NCBI GenBank assembly: GCA_021234155.1
Contig: JAJEKV010000013.1
Location: forward strand, 3,671,871 to 3,735,870
Direction of reading: 5' to 3'
DNA length: 64,000 nucleotides
From: Isoetes taiwanensis
Lineage: Eukaryota; Streptophyta; Lycopodiopsida; Isoetales; Isoetaceae
In this document: positions 46,641-57,469 of the stretch, piece by piece
Position numbering within the stretch: the stretch's first letter is position 1
Layout: each line of letters opens with the position of its first letter
Notes under the pieces: model-generated
The model's database searches: none
Seen by the model: the letters and a program-made list of their open reading frames with translations, nothing else
What the model was told of the DNA's origin: nothing
Made by a program: the position numbers and the translations under genes

Positions 46641-47599
46641 CTCCCTGCCATGTTTGACAGGGGACCAATTGTTGTTAGGAGCATACCATCAAATTTTACT
46701 AGAAATATGCATTCCATTTGCACCTTAAACAAAGTTTGATATTTTACATATGTTCCCATTTGAGATTTATTTCCATGGGCTGTTCTCCACCTTTTAAGTT
46801 TTCTATAAGTTCTTTGTCTTATTCATAAGCAACGAGTTCTAACCTAGAAGAGGGAGGAGGATAAACAAAGCAATTAAATGATAAACGACATGCCCTCTTA
46901 TTAGTTTTGATTAGGTGTAAAAGTTGTGGTTTTGGTATTTTATAACTTAAGGTTTTTAAAGGTTTTGAATGGGTATTCGTAGCATCCTATATTATAATGT
47001 TATTCTGTAAATCCTGGATTTGGATCCAGCCCGTCTAAAATTTGTTTGAGGAGATCGAATGGTTGTGACAAAACCCTACTTTTTTCTTAGACCCTCCCTT
47101 TTCTGGGTTGCCCTAGGGGTAAACCCTCGCTTATGTGGGTTTGCGGCATATCCTAGATATATGCTGGAAAATACCTAGGATATGCTGGTGACTGCTCTAA
47201 ACCCATTGTTCCCTGTAAACTGGCGGTTTTGTGCGTTCTGGATCGCAGATGTTCCAACTGGGTAACTGGCAGGGTAGACTGAAGCTTGAATCTGATGCTA
47301 GGCCCTGTGCTTACGGGTCTGATGCGGTGGACGAAGACAATGGTAAGGAAAGGTCTATCAATAGATTGCGATTTGTTGGTTCAGAACTCCTCGAATGGGT
47401 ATTAATAGAAGATCATTTCAATGTTATGTGTATTTAAGATGGACCTTGAGTTTCTATGTTTGAAGCTCTTTGGTATTACATTAAATCTGTTGAAAGATGA
47501 GAAAGATGAATTATGGACTCACGTGTATTTTAAGATTTGCTTGTTTAAATAATGTTTTTCTGGGGTCAACAAACTTGAGGATGCTGGATATGGCGTGGG
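46641..47599. other. Interval between mL43 and the PPR relic
   Basis: No recognised gene. Contains the right structured module at 47,104-47,183. A 68-codon open frame from 47,231 has no known family signature. Confidence 0.4.
47104..47183 (-). repeat. Structured inverted module, right copy
   Basis: Inverted counterpart of 45,023-45,105. Read on the minus strand it has the same order of elements (atatcctaggtat, tttccagcatata, ctaggatatgcc, cccacataag, agggttt, ccctagggcaaccca), with about one difference in seven. Together the two copies frame a segment of about 2.16 kb containing the entire mL43 gene. Confidence 0.7.
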
Positions 47600-48410
47600 T
47601 TTGAGGATGCTAGAACTCTTATGTCATAGGGAGAATGCGAGGCAATTATTGCAGCATATGTGCAACAAAGGCATGATATGGAGGCAATCGATGTTTTCCA
47701 ACTGTTAATGAGCAGAAAAATGAAATTGGACGGGATCAGCTATATTAGCATCCTTGGTGCATGCGCCAACCTTGCAGCATTAACAATGGGTAGGTTGGTT
47801 CACGCTGGAATTATTGCTAATAGATTTGACTATGATATTATGCTAGGAAATGCCCTAATAAATATGTATGATAAGTGTGTAAGCCTCGAGGATGCTTACA
47901 TCGTGTTTAATACAATGTGTCAGAAAGATAGTGTTTCCTGGACTGCAATAATTGTAGCATTTGTTCACAACGGTCTAGATGAGAGGGCTCTCGTACTTTT
48001 TCAGAAAATGCAGTTTAAAATTACAGGTATAAATAAAGTTGCTTTTGTTAGCATTCTTGGAGCATGTGTCAACTTGAAGGCACTGGGAGCAGGTAGACTG
48101 GTCCACGCACATATAATTGTCAGTAAGTAGGACAGACAAACTATTGTTGGGAATGTTCTTGTCAATATGTATGGTAAATGCAGCAGTCTAGAAGATGCAT
48201 GCTTGCAATTTGATAGAATGCTTGAAAGGGATCTAGTCTCATGGAATGCTACCATGACATCCTTTATTCACCATGGACTTGAAGAACAGGTTTTCCATCT
48301 CTTCCATCATCTCCAAACAGAAGGCACAAAGTTGGATAACTTCACTTCTAACTCTTCTGGATGCTTGTGCCAACGCTTCACTTTTGGCACAGGGAAAGCT
48401 GCTTTATAGC
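47600..48410 (+). pseudogene. PPR protein relic (PLS type)
   Basis: The plus strand encodes a run of PPR units: AIIAAYVQQRHDMEAIDVFQ, then SILGACANLAALTMGRLVHA, NALINMYDKCVSLEDAYIVF, DSVSWTAIIVAFVHNGLDER, a second SILGACVNLKALGAGRLVHA and NMYGKCSSLEDACLQF-RDLVSWNA. An in-frame TAG at 48,128-48,130 interrupts the array and no start codon or organellar targeting peptide precedes it. The C-terminal E or DYW domains are missing. A truncated, dead gene copy; intact relatives edit or stabilise organellar RNA. Confidence 0.85.
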
Positions 48411-48749
48411 AGCTTGTGATCCGTTGCATGATATTAGTCTTAGATTAAGAAATGAGGTGAAATAATGCAGATTATAAACAAATAGATGTATAACAAAGTA
48501 AATAATAATGATTTACTATTCGCGTAGCCCAACATGAATTACAAATCCTGGTCCACAACCTCAATGCTTATCATATAGTATTTGTTTCAGGTGCTGGAGT
48601 AACTTTGGAGCAAGTCTATCATTTGGGTACCAAAACTTTACCTGATCATTATCGAAATTTATGCCATATTCACCATCCACTTGATTATTTTATTCAATAA
48701 GCATTTTTTTGTAAGAGCCAACCTTATTTTGTTTAGCTACCAATCTGTC

Positions 48750-49712
48750 CATCATCCACTTTGCGCCTCAGTTCATCCATTAACCCAACGGCGTTGGAGG
48801 TTAGCAGGAATCTTGGCAGTTGCGGCATGGTATTATTCTGGCCAGTTAGCAACATGGAAAATCTTTCAAACAAAATTCTTATTGTCCCGATAAGATAGAC
48901 CTATTTGGCAAAAGGTTGCTAGTACTCTGCCATTGGTTGCTCCAGAAGCTATTGAAGGTTGCATGTTGATTTTCCACCAAAGTGTTCATGAGCATAGGCT
49001 TGTGAACTCTATGTATAGGCTACTTGTCAATGGTGATATCCTTCCGCCATCCACGAAGTGGTCCCTTCAACTCTCACTTCCTAGTTGGAGACGTATGTGG
49101 ACTTGGGCTTGGAATAAACTACTTCATCCTAAGGTGGCTGTGCTTTGGTGGTAGATTCTTCACAGGTGCCCTCGTGTGAATGTGCTTGTCCACATATTTG
49201 ATCCTCGAGTGTCAGCATTCCGCCCATTGTGCAAGCAAAGGGACAAGACTATTGAGCATTGTTTCTTTTTATGTGATGATCTCCAGCCTGTTTGGTCTTG
49301 GCTGCTTTCTCTTTTTCATGTGACTTTGACAAGCTAGCAAGTGCTCCTGGCTATTTATCTGGATACTTGGAATAAGTTGCAGAGCCAAGCATTTCATTTA
49401 GCATCAGGATGGTTGTTGTGGTCCATCTGGAAGTGCAGGAGATGTGTCTTTTAGGGTTTGGATATTCCTCCTGCAGTTGTCCTTCAGGACGCCCAAGCTA
49501 GAATTGTTAAGGCCTATCATTGCTTTTTGCTTGCTCCTGCCAAGCGAGAGTTGATATTTGAGTTCTATTTGAGTGTGTTGTCTTATGCATAGGCTGGTGG
49601 TTCTACTCAGCGGATCATGATTATCCTCTGAGATTTTATTCCCGCCTGTGCATTTGTATCTGGCTTTTGGCTTGGAGTTTCAATAAATTTTGCCGTCCAT
49701 AAAAAAAAATAA
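48750..49712 (+). mobile_element. 5'-truncated plant LINE (ORF2 C-terminus and A-rich tail)
   Basis: The plus strand carries the end of a LINE ORF2: RRWRLAGILAVAAWYYSGQL, WTWAWNKLLHPKVAVLWW and CPRVNVLVHIFDPRVSAF, then FRPLCKQRDKTIEHCFFLC with DLQPVWSWLLSLF, the zf-RVT region. Stops interrupt it at 48,893 and 49,154. It ends in ttttgccgtccataaaaaaa, a typical plant LINE 3' end with A-rich tail. Only the last ~0.95 kb is present. Confidence 0.75.
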
Positions 49713-50056
49713 AATTTGTCCATCATTAATTCCACATTTCATCTTGATTTTATCTGCTCATTCTCCATATTTTTCTTTGTAAAACCTAGCTCAATATAGT
49801 AGTTGATCGCTTCTTCCCAAATATTCTTCTTTTAGTTACTTAAAGTTCAATGGATCTTTGCCTTAAATTAGTGTCCCTCCAAATTCATAGAGTTTGTGAT
49901 ATCAGTGAATCCAAAACCATAAAAAATGAATGGCTACCACAATCAAGCATACACAATGATTATAATGGCACCCTTAGGCCTTATTAAAACCTTAGAAGCC
50001 AATTCCCATAAAGGCATGGTGTCAAGTACTCTATTGTCTAGAAGTACCAATTTAAA

Positions 50057-50150
50057 TTGATTGTCAAAACATGACTTTCAACTACGATATAAGCCACTTC
50101 ACCCCCCCGGCCATGCAGGGCAACCTACCGTGCGCAGCACCTTGTTTATC
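50057..50150 (+). repeat. Dispersed repeat, copy 2
   Basis: Matches the complement of 40,247-40,340 over its whole length, with a few substitutions in the middle hairpin block. Confidence 0.75.
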
Positions 50151-50899
50151 CTCGGCTGATATAGTAATGGCAGTAGAGCTTCGTTGGACTTATGCACAAC
50201 AGAGTAGAGCAGAAGCTGAGATGTTGACCTTTGAAACTGGAGCTCCAACATTCTGGAAGCTTAGCCATTGTGGCTTCATGGGGTTTTTGAGGTTTTCTCT
50301 TGGAGTTTTTGGATGAGGTTGAATGATGGGCGTACTGGCAATTTCAAACGAGGGTTTTGGCTAATGACGTTTAGGCTTCCCTTTGCGGAGCTCCAAAGCG
50401 CTTGCCTCTCTTGAAGTGCCTTTAGAATGCAGGGGATGTGGGGGAGCAGGCACCACCAATTTGATTTCCACCATTCTGCTTTGCGTTTCTGCTTCGCTAG
50501 ATCAATAAAATAACAGACATCTTATTTCCGTATTCCACCTAAACAATTTTCCTAATTTTGACACTGCCCAGTGCTCCATGCCAGCAATTATTTGATATGG
50601 CTGCCACTGGTAATTTTGAATTTCCTTAGTTGTTTTTGCTTGCATGTATAGCTATAGTTCCAGCTTTACTTTGTTTGGAATTGTATGCAGCTATATACAG
50701 CAAAAAATCTCGCATGCTTGCCTTCTACCCAGGCCGCAGGTCTTGCCATTCTGTTGAACTGTAGGAACAATTTGCCTCAGTGATGCTCATGCCACCATAG
50801 ATGAATTGAGTTCAAAAGGATTGGATTTTATAGCTGAGATAGGAGGTGGAGAGCTCAGTAGCAACTCTGCAACTCTTATAGTGAATTTTGATTGTGCTC

Positions 50900-51115
50900 T
50901 TCAAGGTGAGTAACAGTCATTGGCACGCAAAAATGGACAACATCAGATGACTATATAAACATGGAAAAGCAGGGTGCATTAAGTCCTTCTAAGTGTGCTT
51001 GAATTTTCCTTATTCAAGGTGACTAACAGATGGAGTCCTCATTTGCATTTTGCACACAAAGATGGACACCACCAGATGACTACATGGAAAAGTAGGGTGC
51101 ATTAAGGCCTTCTGC
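50900..51115. repeat. Imperfect tandem duplication of about 115 bp
   Basis: Both copies run from ttcaaggtgagtaacag-like sequence through caccagatgactacatggaa to agggtgcattaaggccttct (about 50,900-51,000 and 51,016-51,115). Confidence 0.7.
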
Positions 51116-52874
51116 AGACTTTGCGCTTGGTGCATGCACCCATTTGATATGATAAGATCGTAAACATAAGACAATTTGCTTTAGGATGGTATGCCAATCA
51201 AGTAAAGATTCATTCTCGACGCGTTAATTTTTACATGCATCTATTATTCGATCTTATACAGAAGTTGAAGGCAATGATAATTGATCTTTCCTATGGCTTA
51301 GGGAAGGCAACTAGAGGTGTATATTAGGACAGTTAAAAATAACGTTGTTAATGGGGGTACAGTATAAAATCATTCACAATGATACCATGTGATTGCCAAA
51401 TTTAGAGGCCAAATGGAGATCTTCTTGCTGCTAAAACTCTGTTGTTTGTGTTGCCTTTTGAACTTGCACTCGTTTGAAGTTAAATTTCTTGCAAGCATGT
51501 TTAGCTTGCTGAGATTGCCATGTGACTGGACTTTACTAACCTAGAGCATTTTGTAGTTGATGAAGATTTTATACAAATTTGTTTTCCTGTCTTCTGATAC
51601 TCGATTTTCCACACATTTTGGGAAAATAATTTGAATAAATTGTCCCTCTATTTGAAGATGCAAATTATGCCTAAAGATTGAGTGTGGAACTGATTGTTTG
51701 GCCATGATCTTTCTTTCCACAAGATGTATATGAAGCCTCTCTATTCCTTTAGATTCTTTGGTTGTCAAAACAACTCTCCATATAAAAGGTCTATATAAAT
51801 CAGGTCTGTTGTCTTAGAGAAAACATTGACTTTGTCTTTTTGTTATAAACGTAAATGTGTCTATGGTATGTAAGATCTTCGCATGTGCATCTTGGTAGGA
51901 TATTGCATGAGTTGATTTTACTTGCTCCATAGGTCATGATGTAGCATTTTCAGTACACTGTAATGGTCCACTGTAATGATCCACTGATTGTAAGAATGTA
52001 CTATATATAACGACTCTATTGTCACATAAGCATGCATTTTATTGGCGAACATTTATCTATTAGAAACACGTTACTAAGTTTAATTGAAGCTTTTCATTAA
52101 GTTCCGCTTTAGTAGGGGCGTATCGAAAGCTTACCCATTCATGAGCAAATAAAATAATTGTAATTATGAGAAATTACGTGCTCCGTAAAAAAATTCTTGA
52201 TACAATGGCGTAGCTGAATTCGTGAGTGAAATAAAATACAAGGGGAATAACCTATTTATTGTAATTAGAAGACATTGTGTGTCTCATAAATTTTTTTTGA
52301 TGCAATGATATAGCTGAAACATTTCAACAGGAAGCTTGATAGCATTGTAAACCCATCGGATATAGCACCTCTTCCATGCACTATTGTTACATAAGCTTTT
52401 AGTTATTATACACTTCCAATGATGGTCAATCATCTTCTAGCCTAAGAACCACATTCACCTCGACCAATTCAATTCAATTTTTATAGCCCAACAATGCTCA
52501 ATACCACCAAGAATAAGCATGTTATCGCGTTTATAATAATAAGCAATAACATGCCCAAATATCACCAAGAAGAGAAGTGAAGTCCCTACCAGATAATGTT
52601 CCAACGCAATGTTTAGTAGGTGTCCCAATGTCCGCAGGTTCCAAATCATGCCCAGCAATGCTGGGCAATATAACTAGTTATACGTATAATGCTGATGGTG
52701 GAGCCTGGACTTTGGTTCTCTTGAGAGAAGCAAGAAGTCGAACATGGAAAGCTGAAGCCGATTATCTGATACAGATGTCGATCTTTTGCTTGCACGCTGG
52801 CTTTGGGGGGCATGGCGTAGATTTATAGGGGGCGTCCGGTTCCAGGTAAGTGATAGTTTAGGTTTGATTCTGTT

Positions 52875-53000
52875 GTGGTATTTGAAGTCTTGCTAGAAAG
52901 TCTGGAGACGATTGAGAGGTCATACGTTAAGCTCGATCCTGCTCTGTTCTTTCAAGCTGTGCTAGAACTTGCTGGAGACGGGTTTCACGATTCAAAGGTA
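52875..53000 (+). pseudogene. Possible exon of an unrecognised gene
   Basis: A protein-like stretch (FEVLLESLETIERSYVKLDP, ALFFQAVLELAGDGFHDSK) is followed at once by a good splice donor (aag|gtaagagg, at about 52,999). I do not recognise the family and saw no partner exon. Confidence 0.3.
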
Positions 53001-53599
53001 AGAGGGGGCCGGCATGGCCTGGTCGTTGGGGTTTACCGCAATGTCTTATTCGAATATAGGCCACATTCTTTCGAATCGATTTACAGGTTAAAGCCAAATG
53101 GACATGTACACTTGTGTGGCCTTGTAAGAATAGGTTTGATAGGCTGCTCCTGTATTTCTGACCATGGTAAACTTAAATGTGGGAAGAGAGTTCCTAAAAT
53201 CAAAGGTAGGATTTTGGCTTTTGCTTTTCAACAGGATAAGGATCAACGCCTCATCATAATCTACTTTAGTAAAACATTTTGCCTAACTACAAATGGATAT
53301 TCCATTTAATGGCTACCATATTGTTTTGCATTGTTTTGATCCTTTAATATTCAAATACTAGTTTGGTTCAATAATCCAATTCCAACCTATTGAAATGCAA
53401 AACTGAATTTACGCCTAAAATTGCCCAAGCCTCCTGTTGCGCCTTTTTGCTAGTTTTTTTTGTAGGCAAGATATTTTTATTTTATTATAATAAGTAAAAT
53501 ATGTTACATAAAGATCCTCTAATGGATCCACTCATTGTTTTCTTGATCTTTATGCTGGGCAACTACAACAACTATTGCCAAAAATGCTGAAGTTGTAAG
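53001..53599. other. Unassigned stretch
   Basis: The open frame from 52,875 continues to 53,309 without recognisable motifs. AT-rich DNA follows. Nothing further could be supported. Confidence 0.35.
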
Positions 53600-53720
53600 G
53601 TTTTTAGCAGAGTTATATTGCTCAAAATGATGAAGCCATCTACGACAGCCAGATTAAGTGGCCAAATCCCAGTGGATTTGAAGCCAGCTCTAATATTCTC
53701 AGGGTTGGGTTTTTGTAGCC
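53600..53720 (-). pseudogene. pogo/DDE_1-type transposase relic, distal part
   Basis: The minus strand reads ENIRAGFKSTGIWPLN, the motif that closes pogo/Tigger-type DDE transposases and plant relatives (GFRxTGIWPLN), then runs out. Its upstream part lies on the far side of the CACTA element (63,727-63,748), with the trinucleotide GCC duplicated at the break. One extra base just before ENIRAG shifts the frame, so the gene was probably dead, or died, independently of the CACTA insertion. Confidence 0.7.
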
Positions 53721-53734
53721 CACTACAAGGGATA

Positions 53735-54165
53735 GTCGTCCTTCAACGACGTCGAGACGTCGACGAGCGGCCAGGTCGTCGTAAAAAAAGCAGCGACATC
53801 GTCGTTCAACGGCGATAACGTCGTTTCGGCGTCGTTCAACGGCGTGTATCGGGGCGACGGTCGGTTACTGCGTGGCATGGTCATGGTGCCAAGTTGGCCT
53901 GCCCGCGTGTCAATACCGCGTCGGTGGGCGCCGTTCAACGGCGTCTCACATAAACGGCGACGTCGCGCGCGTCTGCGTGGAAATGGGTTGTTGCCAACTT
54001 TGGCGGCCTGCGTGTCAAGACGCCGCCGGTGGGCGTCGTTCAACGACGTCTCCGCGGCCGACGTTTCATGTTGGCATCCGTGGCATGGTTGGTGCCAAGG
54101 CGGGCTGCTGCGTGCGGAGACATCGTCGACCTCGGCGTCGTTAAACGACGTTACCACGAGGAAAT
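53735..54165. repeat. CACTA left subterminal array
   Basis: Dense, GC-rich array of cgtcgttcaacg/ggcg-type words in both orientations, about 15 units. In En/Spm such subterminal motifs bind the element-encoded TnpA protein and define transposition competence; here the motif is a near-palindrome of the form ACGTCGTT-AACGACGT. Confidence 0.85.
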
Positions 54166-54194
54166 TTTTTTTTTTTTTTTTTTGCCAAATAAAA

Positions 54195-54218
54195 CCCTAA
54201 CCCTAACCCTAACCCTAA
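54195..54218 (+). promoter_or_regulatory. Four tandem CCCTAA units inside the CACTA element
   Basis: CCCTAA is repeated four times without interruption, preceded by AAAA, between the GC-rich left array and the first gene. It can be read as a telo-box cluster of the kind found in plant promoters, placed upstream of the SET gene, or as a short interstitial telomere-like tract of the hexamer type. A promoter role is inference. Confidence 0.5.
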
Positions 54219-54764
54219 ATCCACGTTATAAGTGGATCCATCGAGATTCTTTGTTATTCTTATCTTTTGAGTGTTCTTCCCTATCTTGCTATAATGGTTA
54301 AGCAGCTTGAAGACCACCTTCGCGCGATATATTCCTTCTAGCATTAATCCTCCTCCTCCAAGGGAAGACAACTCCAAAGAACCCCCCGCTTCTCCGTGAG
54401 AACCCTCCCTTCACCATCGTGGGCAAAGATGAGTGAAAAGGAGCTTCGATTGCACTAACATCCGGGCGTTCCATGCGGGGAACGATCGGTAGAATGGCTC
54501 ACCGAGCCAAACAAAGAGAAAACGACATTAATGGTGCGTATAATGATGTAAATGGTTGCATCAAACCCGCCACGCCCCTCGGGATGGACATAAGTAATGT
54601 ATAAGCTTTTTTTTTTTTTTTGAATGGAAACAATAAGTTTTTTTATCTATTTGTGTTGTCGTTGTATAAGCTTATTTTATGAATGGGAACAATCAGTTTT
54701 TTTATTTATTTGTGTTATTTGTATTGTATGTTGTTTCTGTTATGTTAAACAATCACAGTTGGTC

Positions 54765-55040
54765 GTTTAACGACGTTATGATCATTTGACGTCGTTAAAC
54801 GACGTTATGATCATCTGACGTGGCATATGAGGGGGCATCGGGGCGCCCAACGCGGCGGGCATGCCTAGGTGTCGAGACGATCGGCTTCATTTGACGTCGT
54901 TAAACGACGTTATGATCATCTGACGTGGCATATGAGGGGGCATCAGACGGCCCAAGCTGACGTGGCATGCCTAGGTGTCAGGACAGTCAGCTTGGCGTCG
55001 TTAAACGACGTCACACAGACGTCGATAAACGACGTTAAAT
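54765..55040. repeat. Inner CACTA array: about 107 bp tandem repeat with ACGTCGTTAAACGACGT palindromes
   Basis: Two full units (starting near 54,786 and 54,893) share tgacgtcgttaaacgacgtt, atgatcatctgacgtggcat, atgagggggcatc and gcatgcctaggtgtc. Each unit begins with a perfect palindromic core, and more cores follow to 55,035. Confidence 0.85.
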
Positions 55041-55239
55041 ATGGCGGAACCCTCGGGTTATTTACCATTTCTTTGTTATTTTGACTCGTTTGTTTCGGAT
55101 TTTTTTGCGCCCGTGGGTCTTCATAAGGTAAGATCTATGCTAATTTGTTAATCTTTGTGGTTTTAGAGTTAAACACCTCCAAATGCTAATAGATTAGAAG
55201 ATTGAATCTTGAAAGTATGTTAAAAACTTGAGGGATGCA

Positions 55240-55412
55240 TGATCAAGGTACTGGTCGGCTCCATCCCGAATGGAGAAGACTAGATGTATCGGGTTTATGC
55301 ACCTCAGAACAGAAGTTTCAATCTTCATAGATTACAAAAGATTTGAAAGGTTGCGTGAATATAAGGTACTGGTCGACTCCATTTCAAATGGAGAGGACTA
55401 GATGTATCGGGT
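55240..55412. repeat. Direct repeat of about 60 bp inside the CACTA 5' region
   Basis: The block aaggtactggtcgactccat followed by ggactagatgtatcgggtt-like sequence occurs at about 55,242-55,302 and 55,352-55,412, probably in a leader or intron region before the SET gene. Confidence 0.75.
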
Positions 55413-55639
55413 TCAGGCACCCTTCAATCAAATGCTTTCTAAATATCATAAACGTTGTATGAATCTGAATCTTAAGAATAAACATTTGATAAAATCATGA
55501 AAAAACATGGATATTTATATTTATTATATTATTACATGGTTTTTTATTAATATTTTATTGTTTACTAGAAAAACAACATGGACGAACGCGTGGAAGGAAT
55601 TTGAACGTAAAGTGAGACAGTAAAGCTTTGAGAAAGTTA

Positions 55640-56899
55640 CATGGCGACTGCAAAAAGAATGTTACCCCAACAATTGCCACAAATAGTCCAATTAGACCCA
55701 GTGGACCGAGTCTTCCTAGAGGCTTTGGTGGTGTGCATGAAATGAATGCCGCCGATGTATGTACCATAAACATGTTTCGAATGATTAGTTAACTTTATAT
55801 CTTGATGTTTTTTTTTTTTTTTGCAGTTGTACTTGACAGAGCGGTTATATTGCAATTGTTCGATGTGCAAAGGACAAATAAAACGGATGAGAAAGACTGT
55901 CCTCGACCATGTTGACAAATATGGTGAATGCCCGACAAATCCAGTGCTCTCGGACGCACATGTGGGGTATTCCAACGAGGTATAATACGAATCTCATGAA
56001 CTCGAATCAACTACTCTCATGTACTTGAATCGACGTCTTAACTTAGTTTGCTTGTATTTTGTTAGGAAGAAATTGAGAATGAAGTGAGCTCGAAGCAGTA
56101 TATAGATTTTGGGGTTATGTTGTCATTGGAAGTAGATGATGTTGATACTATGAATGCGTTCATAGAAAACCCTACAAAAAGAAAGCCATCAACTTCCTCA
56201 AAGAGTATCCCATTACGTGATAGAACTCGTCGTGCAATGGCCGTTGCCAAGATTGGAGGGAATGACAATGTTCATCAAAATTGGAATGTACTAGATCATG
56301 TAGAAGAAAATAATCTTCCACCTTCACTAGTCCATTTGGTCCAGCCCTTTACAGATAAAGATCGTAAGAAATTCAATGCATGGCCTAGAGGCAAGCCAAT
56401 TATTTATGGGGAGCAATTTACATATTGGGGTAGGCAGTACATGATTAAAAATAGTCGGGTCCCCGGTGCTGGCCTGGGATTATATATTATGACGAATACA
56501 AAAGTCAAAGATGGTACGATTGTTCCTTTAATGCCATATGTAGGTCCTGAATATAACTCAGACACTTGGCATAAATTGAGTAAGCATCAGTGGCGCATGC
56601 TCATCTATGGCCTAAATTCAAATGCACTAACAATATCCAAGCCCGTTGATCACGCAAGCTTCACATATATTGATGGTCGCCCCGGTTGCATGGAAACCTT
56701 TGCTTTTATTAATAGCTCTATCGAGAATCTTGAAGCTACCAATTGTGAATTTGTCGAGGCAAACAAAGACCAAGAAGATTTTTTAGGCGTAAAATTGTGG
56801 GGGAGATATATCATGGTTTATGCTATAAAAAATTTGTGTATTGGTGATGAATTGTTCATTGAATATGAATACGGTAGACCAATACCGGAGGTCCTTTGA
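55640..56899 (+). CDS. SET-domain protein (putative protein lysine methyltransferase) carried by the CACTA element
   Basis: At least three exons. An upstream block (about 55,640-55,760, ending NAAD before a donor) is tentative. Exon 55,827-55,979 encodes LYLTERLYCNCSMCKGQIKR plus VLDHVDKYGECP, a Cys-rich segment resembling the transposase-associated N-terminal domain of CACTA proteins. The long exon 56,066-56,899 continues in phase for 278 codons. It holds a SET-like fold: the SAM-binding box SRVPGAGLGLYI (about 56,455-56,490), VPLMPYVGPEY, then FAFINSSIENLEATNCEF (about 56,704-56,753, in place of RFINHSCxPNC) and the closing GDELFIEYEYG (about 56,842-56,875, for GEELxxDYG). The His of NHS is replaced by Ser, so activity is uncertain. 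No stop or frameshift interrupts this exon, unlike the neighbouring transposase. Confidence 0.7.
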
Positions 56900-57469
56900 T
56901 GATGTACTCAAATTACTCATATAATTTTCGTCGGAATGCACCCTTTTTCTTCTTCTTCTTGAATTCTTCTTCTTCTTCTTTTTCGAATTTTTCGAATTCT
57001 TCTTCTCTTGGAATGAGATTGCACATATTGAAGATAAATGTATTATATCTTCAATATATGCTTTGATTATGACATAAAATTTTATATTTCGTTAGATTTT
57101 ATTAAATGCTTAAAATTTAACAAACACGGGCTCTCAATGCATGTATCAATCACGATATATTTCGTTTAAACTGACGCGGTGGGGTAGGCAAGTGGATATG
57201 AGACCACATCCAAGCGCATCAATTGGCGACATCAAACGTCATTGCGGATAGCGTAATTAGAATACATTGAGCAAAGATGGTACAAACATGGGCACAACGC
57301 ATAATGAAGAGTACAATGATGAAGATGAGCAGAATACGATGATGAAGATGACGACAATGCCCTATGGACAACTTCATGGAAGTTGAGGAACCCATAGCCG
57401 ACACATGTTAGATGCATTTGGCCCAATCTTGACAACGACCTAGATGACGATATAAATACTCCTAACGAT
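56900..57469. other. Intergenic stretch within the CACTA element
   Basis: AT-rich 3' flank of the SET gene with a ttcttcttc microsatellite at about 56,948-57,004, then non-coding sequence that may include decayed N-terminal transposase exons (acidic gatgaagatgagc- repeats near 57,317-57,350). Confidence 0.4.

Larger units (their letters stand above)
49713..52870. other. Non-coding stretch
   Basis: No recognised gene. Contains the second copy of the dispersed repeat (50,057-50,150) and a duplicated ~100 bp block (50,900-51,115). A coding-like frame at 52,577-52,828 has no family signature. Confidence 0.45.

Noticed and set aside
53723-54157. Open frames of 90-144 codons in the CACTA left array
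   Set aside because: They arise from the repeated cgtcgt words and encode only low-complexity Arg/Ser/Asp-rich sequence.
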